Both the position numbers and the translations under genes were made by a program. Below the pieces are notes generated by a model. The model ran no database searches. It saw only the letters and a program-made list of their open reading frames with translations, and was not told where the DNA came from. This document shows, one piece after another, positions 1 through 10,079 of a stretch of 64,000 bases of DNA. Source of the stretch: Adiantum capillus-veneris (lineage: Eukaryota; Streptophyta; Polypodiopsida; Polypodiales; Pteridaceae). Numbering within the stretch: the stretch's first letter is position 1; each line of letters begins with the position of its first letter. The stretch covers positions 112,983,977-113,047,976 of the forward strand of contig CM043949.1 of NCBI GenBank assembly GCA_014529385.2, written 5' to 3'.

Positions 1-1478
1 CATGTACTGAAAAGCAGAAAAACTTACGAAATATGTACTATGTACCTGCTTGGCTTGATGATATTGTCTTTGGGATATACGTAAATATTGTCCTTGACGT
101 ATATGTAGATATGGAGCCCTCCTTCCGGAATCCTTGCTTATCCTTCAAGTCAGCGACCATGCCCGGTCTTGCCCTTACTCGCTAGGTAACTTTGCCTTGG
201 TGGAGCCTTGTTCATTGTGAAAACATGATGGAAGTACCATCGTGCAGCTTATGATGGTGGTATATCGAAAGTAATTCCCACCACTCTGTGGCTTTGTCGA
301 GCAAAATGACGTACCCAAGGCCTATAAATATTTACCTTAAGGGCATAAAGAAAACGTAAACTAAGAAAACAGAAATAAAAAGAATTAGTCGGCCATGCCA
401 GCATCTGTACCATACCCATTGTAGGCATTGCATGTAATTTCTTGCATGCAATTGAATAACAGTACCAATTGGTAACAACCTACGGTGCATCATCATTCAC
501 GACGACCTTGATTGGACAAGAATAATTCTTGAAGCAAGAATTAACTTGTGCAAATATCTGGAATATCCCCTGCAATTGACATCATACATAAAACGAGAAA
601 ACCTTAAAAACATGAAACCTCATACCTGTGGATTAGTCTGAATCCTTGTGCTCTTGTTGAACCTTGGTCCAGTCAAACCATTAGCACATACCTTGGATCA
701 TCGTTGGAACATGCTATTGGGCAAGTATTTTCTGAAAAGTTGGCTAACACTTTGTGTTGCCCGTGCATGTAGTACTAGGCCAGTTACGGCTTTCAGTAAC
801 CACCCAAAACACCCTTTGATTTGCATTCCCTGCATGGCTCCGATTTTCCAATATCATTCTTGCACCTTGCATGCCCTGCCTGTCGCTAGGTAATTTCTGT
901 TCTCTGTCGACAATCGTAGACTCAACAAGTGCTTTGGAGTTGCCGTTTACGACCGTCCTTTGCTGAGGTCGGCGGAATTTGGACAATACTATGCGTTGAC
1001 AATCTTGTCAAAACATCGAAGAAGAGGATGGGGGAAGAGCACGGCCTATGGGCAGCCTCTCTTGAAGTCAAGCTGGGCGCCATGGCCGTGGGCTATGACC
1101 CTTAATTGGGTGTGGGTACCCCAAAATTAGGGTGCCCCAAAAACAAAAGGTCGAAATACCTTCTGCAGCCATGGCGGCCGACTGCGCAGGCGAACTCTTG
1201 ATCATCTTCGCCTCTGTGGTTATCTCCCGACCGTGCAGCAAGAGTGAAAGTTGATTTGCAGGCCAGCGCGCATCCGTAGATGCGTTCCATGCCCTGTAAG
1301 ATGCAGGTCGAAATTCGACCCCGCCTCCTGCTAAGCGGGCTTGCCCGCGGTGCGTATCGGCTTCCCCACCTCTCTCGGTTAGCCTCTAATCAAGGGTCGT
1401 GCCCGCCTTGTAGCAGGGTTTCCTCTACTCAAGGGGCCATGCCCACCTTCAACACGCCCTTCCACGGCCCTCCATTGA

Positions 1479-1562
<84 letters not shown>

Positions 1563-1899
1563 AAAAACCATGCCTTGAGAAGTCCATCTTCCCCGCCATG
1601 GCTCCACCCTCCTTCCTCCTCTCCACCGTGCTTTGATACCAGTGAAAGGACAAGGGAACTGAACATGCTCACCACCCTGCCATGCCCTATATAGGCCCTT
1701 GGCCTTCTAAATATAGGGACCCCCTTGACTGCATGTCCATCTTGGCCCTTGGCCCTGGCCCTTGGCCCTAGCCCTTGGCCCAGACTTGTCCTACCCTTGT
1801 CCTGACACTTGATCTTTACAGGATCCCCAACAAAACCCCTTATTCCTGATATGAGGTAATGAAAAGGTTTGGAAACCTGTCCAACATTGCTAAGTACTC
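1..1899. other. Intergenic, no gene seen
   Basis: I see no convincing gene here. The stretch contains a (GA)n tract at 1482-1558. A short cttggccc-type tandem repeat lies near 1742-1783. At 1631-1641 the bases ctttgatacca resemble the 3' end of plant initiator tRNA-Met, which on the minus strand would be a primer-binding-site-like sequence, but no matching LTR could be placed. Short open frames exist on both strands without recognisable domains. Confidence 0.5.
1482..1558. repeat. (GA)n microsatellite
   Basis: This is an almost perfect GA dinucleotide run of about 77 bases. The open frames crossing it encode only Arg-Glu or Leu-Ser repeats and are artefacts. Confidence 0.98.
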
Positions 1900-3938
1900 C
1901 CTTGTTTCTCCTTGTATCAAATCAGTACTCAATATATTTTGAATCAACTATTTCTTCACTGGCAGTTCCTGTTTAGGTTGCATGAACTCTTCAAGTTGCT
2001 CTAAACGGCTTGAAGCATTTATATTCCCTGATATTTGCAACACTTCACTAATTTCTTTCTATTCCTCATCCAACAACAAGAATGACACTTCACCCTCATC
2101 ACTGGAACTCGACGTCGTGCTACTTTTTGAGTCTTCAGAACTATCATCACTGGTAGTTTCAGACTCATCATTCTCACTCACATCTTCAAGTGCCATAGAT
2201 TGTTTGGTAGTCATATCAAACACTCTCTTTTCACCCTTCTTACCATGCACACCAATTGTGCCCTTGCTCCAATCTTGCACGGAAGCAACAACACTCAACC
2301 AAGGTCGTTCCAGAATGAGAGGAAAGGCTCCCAGACTAGCTATCATAAGCCATAACCTTCATGTTAAAAACTTTGACTTCTAAATTCTTGATCATTCCCA
2401 AACATTTCACTTTGGCACGGTTTGCTAGTCGAATCTAAAACCCAGAGCTTCCACATGTAATGAGACCCAGTCTCTCGACACATGACTGTGTGATCACACA
2501 AACTTGAGCACCTCCATCAATGTAGGCTTCTCCCATGCCCACGCCTTTGTGCCAAGCGTTCACCACAGAACAGATGTCGGGTAACTCTCCCACAGACAGC
2601 ACTCTGACTTGTCCATGCTTCGGATCTTTTTCTGGATTCACTAATGACTTCCACTGTCTTTTAAGTTTGGGCACCATATTCATCAACTTTCCAAAAGTAC
2701 AATCCACTTTCCTCCCAATTAGGTCTTAAATTGTAAGTTGTTTGGCCTTCTCCCAAAGGTAAAGCTGCCACTTGAAATCATCTATGAGGCTTTCTCTTAT
2801 CTTGGCTTTCGCATCTTCACCCTCTTTCTCCTTCCCTTTCTTTCTACTAGGCCCTGGTGCTACATAGCCTTCCCTCTCTCTTTTGCCTACTGGCAGCACA
2901 TCTGCTTCTTTCTTTTCAACTCGCACAATGCCCACATCACCACCAGAGGTTGAGGCTTGATTTTCCTGTCCAATACTTTGATCTCCCCATATATCCAATG
3001 CATAATCATTAGCTCTGTTAGGAATCTGCTGAGGAAGTGGAAACATATCCCCTCCCATCCTTGTTGGCTTTGGACAATAAGTGCTGATGTGACCAAGCTC
3101 ACCACAATTATAACAAGTAGGAATGAACCTCCTCTGTGGCTCAAAACCACCTTGTCCACGACCTGCATTAGCATTAGGACGAGCTTCACATGCCTGAGCC
3201 ATCCCTCTACCAAGACGGTGACCACGACCACCTCCTCCAAGAACACTAAGTCACAATTCTTGCATCATGGTCATCATGTCTTGCATATTTTGTTGTAATT
3301 GTTCGGTAGTAGCAGCCCTTTGAACAGGTTGGCCTCCACCTTCTGCCTGATTGTCCTCCTTTTGGCCACCATTATTTTGTACAAGGACCGCTTTTTCATA
3401 TTCATTAAGTCTTTGAGCCTTCCATTCCTTCTCTCTGGCAATAGCGACTGCCTCCTCGAAGGTGACGGGTCATTTTAGTTCGACTTTGAACTTCAGACTT
3501 TCTTTTAGGTTGGCCACAAAACGGTCCTTCTTCAACATGGATGGAGGGATTTCATTCCCCAAAGCCCAGGCCCATTTATCCCATGACAAAATCATCAACA
3601 CTTTCATTAACCCTCTGAGTGTACCCCAGAATTTCATGCCAAACTTCATCAGGTACGTTGATGGATCGGTATTGTGCGAGGAAAGCTTGCTTTGCACGAT
3701 TGTAGTCCAAAACCACCCCTGGATTTTGTGCTTGCATCAACTCCTCAAAATTTTGTAACCAAACTTTTGCCTCATCCTTTAAACTATATTGCAGCAGTTG
3801 CAACAATATAGCTTGGTCTAGTATATTTCGCAGTAAGAAATTGACTTTCAAATTTTCAATAAACTTCTGTGCATTTTGATTAGGCAATCCATGAAACTGT
3901 GGGAACTCGTTTGCCATGTTTGATTGCCAAAAAAACAC
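1900..3938 (-). pseudogene. Decayed Ty3/gypsy-type gag-protease region (family 1)
   Basis: Minus-strand frames joined across frameshifts and stops give a retroelement Gag and protease. The start is the ATG near 3916 (MANEFPQFHGLP). A retrotransposon-gag core follows (3576-3916, with a WLQNFEELMQ-like helix). The frame shifts near 3590 and coding resumes through 3250-3480 into a glycine/arginine-rich stretch. A zinc knuckle CYNCGELGHISTYC lies at about 3060-3110, followed by a Lys/Glu-rich linker. A retropepsin-like segment with IDGGAQVCVI lies near 2480-2530, and a downstream ILERPWL/VQDWSKG block near 2260-2310 corresponds to the LGRPWL/HDW region of plant gypsy proteases. An acidic serine-rich tail (2059-2200) follows. 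Several in-frame stops and at least one frameshift show it is dead. No reverse transcriptase or integrase follows. The protease signature DGGA, with Gly in place of the usual Ser/Thr, is shared with the intact element at 27-36 kb, but the proteins are otherwise clearly different families. Confidence 0.8.
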
Positions 3939-5270
3939 TTACATGTGACCTCGAAAACTCAAGGGATGGCAATGGATCGCTCCAATACCTAATCCACCTC
4001 ACACTGGGTAACCCGACCCAGTGCTTGGCTTCACAAAACCTCACGACCCTCCAAAGGCTGCAATCCAACTATATGACTGCCTCAAGTGGTGTCCACAATT
4101 TGCACATACATAGACGATTGTCCATTAGGACCCATATCCCTTTTACATTCACTGCCTGCAGAATAGACATCTTTCACAGGAATTGGAGCATAGAAGCACT
4201 TGCTCCTCAGTGGGGGCACCAAAATGATGCTAGCATGCAAACAAGAAGGAAAACAAGAACCTCGATAGCCTTGCACACACCACACCATCGGAAGGAAACA
4301 CAATAAAGCTACGGAAAACACCTATGTCGAACACTTGTAAAGTTGGGATATTTCTCAAAACCTCCAAAAAAGCTAGTCTCTGTAAGCCAAAAAGATGTGC
4401 AGAGAATTGCAGCTATTAGAAAGGGGATTTTTTGGTTCTTATCCCAAGGAATTTTCTCTCTCCTCTTAGCCGACATGGTTCTCTCTTTGGGCACCTTTTA
4501 ATTGGTCCATTTTGGGCTTAATTTGGGTGGAAAATGGCTTGTCGGCCACTTTTTGACCAAGGAAAGTGGGGAAGGCAAGTCTCCAGAGGACCAAAAGCTT
4601 GGACAGGTGCTTGGGCAACATGTATGAACTGAGAATGGGCGCCCTCTCTCTCCCCCAACACCCAGGAGCCCCCATTAGCAAGGCAAGAGAGCTCCATTTG
4701 CTCCTTTGATACAACCTTAGGGGGTACCCACTCCCCCCCTTATACCCTCCAATTTCCACTTGCTCCCCCCTATGTGGGATTACTGCATTTCCACTTGGCA
4801 CCATACTCCCACCTCCCCACTTAAGCTTATGAATTTCCTGTTTTGGTCCCCGCACCAAGCAATCTTGGCGGAGGAGTGGAAGGTGAGTCCGAGCACCGAA
4901 TGCGACACTGCAAAGCCCGGCTCGGAGCTTATCACTTTGGCTATTTCTAGAATTCCTCGACCACACCTTTTCTAATTAAATCCATTAAATCGGTCCACTT
5001 GCCTTTCCTCGCATGCATCCACACCCACTTTCTAAGTAAGGAACTGCCCATTTTAAATGCATGTAACTCATGATGTATGAGTTCGATTCACCGGCTATCA
5101 AGCACGACCGAAAATAATCATTGAAAAATACAGTTTAGAAGTTTGACCAACCTGAAACTCTTGCAAATAATTAAATAGAACTAAGCCTTTATACATAAAT
5201 TTTACAAGAGCACTCTGAAAACTCAAAGCATTATGTACATCTATGTACTTGAGGCTAGTGAGCAAGCTTT
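3939..5270. other. Non-coding, probable retroelement leader/LTR remnant
   Basis: This stretch lies just upstream (minus strand) of the family 1 gag and probably holds its untranslated leader and LTR remains. I could not define LTR ends because no second copy of this sequence occurs in the window. A 166-codon open frame on the minus strand at 4466-4966 has no recognisable domain and I do not call it a gene. Confidence 0.4.
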
Positions 5271-6683
5271 TTAGCATGGATTAGGGACTTTATCTTCATC
5301 CAAAAAATTCTTGACAATGGCAAGTCCCTTGCTTTGACACGTGCGACAGATGCGCACATGGAAAGAACGATAACCATGTCCTTGCTCCCCACACTTAAAG
5401 CATTTATGGTCTTTATTATGAAAGACCTCTAATTCTTTGGGAGAGAGCTTATTTTTACCTTTGTAAGCTCCTTTCTCCTTGGCCTTGTTGTTGTTAGTGT
5501 TGGTGTTGCCTTGCGAAGAGTTTTGAGTATTGCTCTTTCCTTTAGCTTCATTTTGATCCTTGTTTTCCATGGGCTTGAAATTTCTTCTCTCCCCTTGTTG
5601 GAAATTGATCCTTGAAGCAACCATAGTGTGGTGGATGACTTCGGCGATAGTGCTAGGCCACTGTGAGTTGACATACTCGGTGATTTCTTCAGGTAATCCC
5701 GCACAAAATCATTGCTTTTGTTTGGCGAAGTCTATCCTTTGAAAGACTATAGATTTGTAATGTAAATCCCAAAACTTGTCTACATATTTTTGGATAGACT
5801 CGTTGAAGAGTAGCTTTAAACTCTACCATTTGGTAAGCACTTTGTCCTTTGCATTGCTTGCGAGAAATTTCTTAATGATAGAAACTCGTAGAGTTTTCCA
5901 TGTCTTTGAGGCCTCACCATTGCCACAAAGGCTATCCCACCATTTACGAGTAGATTTCTGGAAGTACATAGCTACATGGCATAGCCTGGAGGACTGCATG
6001 AAGCCCTCGTCTCCAAAGGCCGCATCAAATTGTTGAATGAAGGCCAATACTTTGTCGGTGGTAGCAAAGGTGCCATCATAGGTAACAAAAGAAATACTCT
6101 TTCCTCCCTCTTTGAATTTCTTGAGCTTTTGGGACCTTTGCCATGCAAGGTACATTTTGCAATGTCCTCTCCTCTTCTATTCTCTAGGAGAATAAGTATT
6201 GCTTTTGTCGGAAGAGGAGGAAGGTGAAGAAGAAGGAGAAGAGAGTGACCTCTTTCTTGCCTTTTTCTTCCTTTGTTTCCACTCTTCCCTTTCGGAGTGA
6301 CGAGGAGAAGGATTTGACCGTTTCCTCTTGGGAAGAGTTGGCGACCGTCTAGACCGCCTTCTTTGTGGAGCCACATCTTCAGAGGAACTTAGGGATTCAT
6401 TACTTTCTTGTTCTTTGGATTTGTGCTCTCGTATGGGAGAGAGTCTTCTTTTGGGGGTCTCATCAAGAGGCCTCCTAAGCTCTCTCTCCTCTTGGAGAGG
6501 AAGGGAAATCCCGTAAGCACGAAGTTATTGAGTAGCTTCGGCTTACAAAGCAGGGTTGCCCATACCTTGCTGCAACCTAGTAACAATATAATTGACAAAC
6601 ATGGGGGCATCATCATTAGCACCTTCATGTGCAAAATCAAAGTTATCAATGTTCATTCTACTATCTTGGTTATTGTCATCCAT
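5271..6683 (-). pseudogene. Ty3/gypsy gag pseudogene, family 2 copy A
   Basis: On the minus strand an ATG at 6683 opens a Gag closely matching the plus-strand copy at 50321-51236. In order there are an N-terminal segment (MDDNNQ...NIDNFDFAH), a basic Arg/Ser/Pro-rich region (about 6240-6380, RRRSRRSPTLPKRK), a gag core (5823-6155, with KSISFVTYDGTF and RKWWDSLCGNGEA), a Lys/Asn/Gln-rich linker and a zinc knuckle CFKCGEQGHGYRSF (about 5360-5410). Two glutamine codons of copy B are stop codons here (6543-6545 and one a few codons on), both C-to-T changes on the coding strand. Further frame changes near 5820 and 6170 also break it. Protease and pol are missing. Its 5' leader is interrupted by the solo LTR at 6690-8403 and resumes at about 8409-8500, where similarity to the copy B leader returns. 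Confidence 0.85.
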
Positions 6684-6939
6684 GCTAATTGTCATTAAAT
6701 CTAATATCTAACCAACCCAAATTATTTTCTCATATTAAACTGATCACTTAATGTGGGAGAATAAATGGAAACAAGGGTTAAGATATTGAGATGTGCTTAT
6801 AGATCTATCTCAACACGGGGCCAATGGTAAAGGTGCCCAAATGAGAGATGGTCTATCAAAGAGCAAGGCTAAACAATGGAGCATAAGACCTTAGGGTTAG
6901 CTTCATTACAGACCTCCAATAGTTAGCGTAAAAGTCCTT

Positions 6940-7175
6940 TGACCTTAGGTAAGCTAGGGCTGAGCTTGAGGTGGAAACCTGAGCCAAGCTTGAGGTGGGA
7001 ACCCGGCCCGAGCTTAAGGTGCTTGATGATTAAGGTGCTTGAGATGGTTGAGGTGCTTGAGGATTGAGATGCTTGAGATGGTTGTCATGCTTGAGATGCT
7101 AGGGTTGTACTTGAGGTGAGAACCCAACCCAAGTTTAAAGTGCTTAAGGACCAAGCTTGTGGTGGGAATTGAGCC
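6940..7175 (+). repeat. Degenerate gcttgaggtg minisatellite inside LTR
   Basis: Short units around 'gcttgaggtgggaacc' and 'gtgcttgagatggttg' repeat many times. The homologous part of the copy B LTR (48545-48775) is more regular, with units near 38 bases. Confidence 0.75.
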
Positions 7176-7772
7176 TATGCATGAGGGGCTTGAGGTGTCA
7201 AAAGGTCAAGATTCAATTTCTACAAGGAGGGGGCGAGCCCTACAAGAGGGGGTATGAGAGAGAACACCCACACACTCACACAAGGCATGTATGGTACAAA
7301 GAAAGCAAAAGGGAAACTTGTCAAGTTCCTTCTCATGTTGTCCTTATGGTGTGCCTGAAGCCTATTGGTTGGCCACCCAAGGGGTCCAATGATAATTTGG
7401 AGATTTAATTAATTATCTTTGCATTTATCAAGTCCTTTCTCTCAAAGGGAGAAGGGGGACACTTGTCCCAAGGCTACCCTTGTTGCTTGGTATGACTCCT
7501 GCTTATGATTGGCTAGGACTGTAGGGGTCCAATGAGCTTCAAGCATGAGCTACAAGGGGGGGTCGACCCAAGCAAGCTAGGGGGTTGCTTAGGGGGTATA
7601 CTCACCCACACACACTCACAAACACTCTCATTGTGTGCTATGCAAAGTGCAAGAGCTCCCTCTCCTTCTCCAAGCAAGTAGAGATTGAGAGCCTACACCA
7701 ACAATCTTGGCTATGGAGTACAAATCTAACTAAGAGCCATGCTTCAATGCTTAAGATTGCCATCTTATCCTA

Positions 7773-7976
7773 ATTCTTCATTACTATGCTATTAATGCTA
7801 GCAAGAAGTTTATGATAAATGAGGAACTAATTCTTTCTCCTATGAAATGTTTCTTCTTCCTCTTCCCTACCCTCATTCTTCATTACTATGCTAATAATGC
7901 TAGCAAGAAGTTTATGACAAGTGAGGAACTAATTCTTTCTCCTATGAAATGTTTCTTCTTCCTCTTCCCTACCCTC
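7773..7976 (+). repeat. 102-bp tandem duplication within solo LTR
   Basis: Two nearly identical units start with attcttcattactatgct, at 7773-7874 and 7875-7976. The homologous LTR at 49360-49480 has only one unit, so the duplication arose in this lineage. Confidence 0.9.
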
Positions 7977-8408
7977 ATTCCCTGCTAGCTCTCTCCACCT
8001 TCGAAGGTGTTTGAGGTCTTGGGATTGAGGCTTGGGATAGTTAAAGCTTTATTCAAAGTTTATGTTATGCTTGTGATGCATGAAGCTTTCCATCTTCATT
8101 GCATCACCTAGGTCACAAGAAACACAAAGATTGTATTGTAACAAGTCTCTCTTAATGGGAGAAATCATAATACAAATGCCTATTGGACGGGGGACAAGCT
8201 CCACATAAATCCGGTCCTCAACTGTTGTCATGTTCTCTAAATTCTCTCTCTTGCAAAAGTATTGTTCATGCCAAGTTAACTAATTGCTATGCGTATGTTG
8301 TTATCTTCAATTATGTTCACCCGCTATGCTCACAAAGTAATTTCTCAAAAGTAATCTCATTAATTTCCGCTGCTCTCAAGTTAAATAGACCAATTCCATT
8401 ACACTAAT

Positions 8409-9163
8409 TATACTTGTATGTTTACTTAGTTTATTCTCTTAGTTGCTACTCCTCTTAGCCTTTGAAAATAAGCACTTAAGTATCTATACCCCTGACTCGA
8501 ATTGGTTAATTATAGAGAGTTGTGGAGTGGGTCTAATATTGCAAAATTGTTGAGGACTAGCTCCTTTCAGACTTCTTATGCTCCAAGTGTGACAGGGACC
8601 TAAGGTTGGCATTGATCTATAGAGGTGGGGAAGCCTGCAGGTTTGTAGCACATGGGTGAAGGGTGCACCATGGCAGCCCGCATTTGCCGATAAGTTAGGT
8701 ATTTTCTACCATTTTTTTCTGCAGGTGGTCACTTTGACATGGCAGGGGTCGATGTGTGTCAGTGATCATGCCTCTGTCCACAAGGTTAAGTGGTTCTCGG
8801 GAGAGTGGACATCAGAAGGAGAGTGCATTTTCAATCGGTCTAGACAATGATGCAATGGGAAGGTAAATTGATTTATGCCCCAATTTTCTCATGATGTACA
8901 TGCTAGTCTCAAAAGATAAGGTCTCTTTTATTGGTGAAAGACTGTTGGCTTTTGCTTTTTCTAGACACATGCAGCAATAAAATATATGGAAGTCTTGGCA
9001 TCATCTAAGTGCTATTAATATTGAGAATGATTTTCACAAGCGGATCTTTTTCGATTCACGGCAACCACCAAGGGTGGGTGCAATGTTGTGTTTCACAAGA
9101 AGATTTATAATTTTTCTCATGTAGGAAAACGGAGTCTTTTTTAGTGTTTTTCATACAATGCAT
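8409..9163. other. Gag copy A leader remnant, then unassigned DNA
   Basis: From 8409 to about 8500 the minus strand matches the untranslated leader before gag copy B (the shared block ttttcaaagg...gagtagcaactaag). Beyond that I recognise nothing. Short frames at 8656-8850 show no domain. Confidence 0.5.
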
Positions 9164-9319
9164 AACATCATGAGCTTCTGCTCGGGAGGCACCCATACCT
9201 AGCTAGGTACGATTGGGGGTAGGGGACCACTGGCCCCCCCCCACCGGGCCGGCGGTCCGCTGCCCCCAATCGTACCTAGCTAGGTATGCGGTGCCTCCCT
9301 CACAAAAGCTCATGATGTT
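9164..9319. repeat. Strong foldback (about 62-bp arms), MITE-like or hairpin RNA source
   Basis: The left arm starts aacatcatgagctt (9164-9177) and the right arm ends with its exact complement (9306-9319). The arms remain largely complementary for about 62 bases, including gggaggcacc and the self-palindrome tacctagctaggta, and enclose a C/G-rich loop (9225-9262). I found no convincing target duplication. It could be a foldback transposon or MITE, or a transcribed hairpin precursor. It encodes no protein. Confidence 0.8.
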
Positions 9320-10079
9320 TAGGTAAGTCGCAATGTGGGAATTATTGTGAGAATTTGTCCAAAACAACTTCTTGTGAATTTAGCGTGCCTGCTCAATTCC
9401 ATGGGGGCATTGGATCCGATGATGAACTTGTGTCTCGATGCTGGCTGTAATGTTTCTGTCCCGAAAGAAATGGAAGTACCTATGCAGTATTTGTTTTCTC
9501 CGAAACAAATCATTCTCAATCATTGACAACATCTGTTTCATGGAATCTTTGATTACTGTATACGTTTTTCGGCGTGGTGCTAATTGAAATATCGTGTATT
9601 TAATACGGAGGCTCATTAAGTTGTGAGTAAGACTTGCAATATTCTTTGCCTAGCTAAGACAACACTTGTTAATTTTCAAATGTTCTTTTAAGGAATTAGG
9701 AGATGAGGAAAACATGGTTCATTGTCTGCTAAATGTGTTAGAGTAAGCCCATCTTTTGCATACTAGTTGTGGATAAACATCCAATGTCTTCGGGGATACA
9801 ATACATGTTATCATGGAAGCTTCATTTGTATATGCCTGTGAGGCGTTTGAAGCTTTCTTAGTGGGGACAAGTCACTAAAGCAAAGAAAAACCTTACAAAA
9901 GAAAGCAAAGGAAGAACCATACAAGTTGAAACGCCGCATGCCGAAGCAGCCAAAGAGATTTCAGAAGCTTGCAATGGAGAGAATGCAAAGGAAGCTAGTA
10001 TCGAAAAATATACTATTCTCAACATAGGGGGCACAATTTGATGTTGATAATTACAAAAAGGGAGTTTGATTTATCTAAT
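9320..10079. other. Non-coding 3' flank of the polyphenol oxidase gene
   Basis: No recognisable gene is present. The stretch lies downstream of the polyphenol oxidase stop codon on the minus strand, so its 3' UTR and polyadenylation region should lie in about 9700-10079. A lysine-rich open stretch around 9880-9990 (plus strand) has no family I recognise. Confidence 0.4.

Larger units (their letters stand above)
6690..8403 (+). mobile_element. Solo LTR of gypsy family 2 (1714 bp) with 5-bp target duplication
   Basis: The sequence starts TGTCATTAAATC and ends CCATTACA, so it has TG...CA ends. It aligns in the same orientation with 48170-49917, which is followed by a tRNA-iMet-type primer site and family 2 gag. 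It is flanked on both sides by ctaat (6685-6689 and 8404-8408), a perfect 5-bp target duplication. It has no primer site or gag after its 3' end. The flanking DNA is itself family 2: gag copy A in the opposite orientation begins at 6683, and copy A leader resumes beyond 8408. It is best read as a solo LTR left by recombination, inserted seven bases from another element's start codon. Confidence 0.85.

Noticed and set aside
1631..1641. Initiator-Met-like primer site on the minus strand
   Set aside because: No LTR end with a second copy could be placed next to it. The gag at 1.9-3.9 kb lies on the wrong side for it to be that element's primer site.
4466..4966. 166-codon minus-strand frame
   Set aside because: It has no domain, its composition looks non-coding, and it sits in a probable LTR or leader upstream of a gag pseudogene.
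5070..5110. tRNA T-arm-like 'gagttcgattcacc'
   Set aside because: No acceptor, D-arm or anticodon arm could be built around it. I found no tRNA or rRNA gene in the window.
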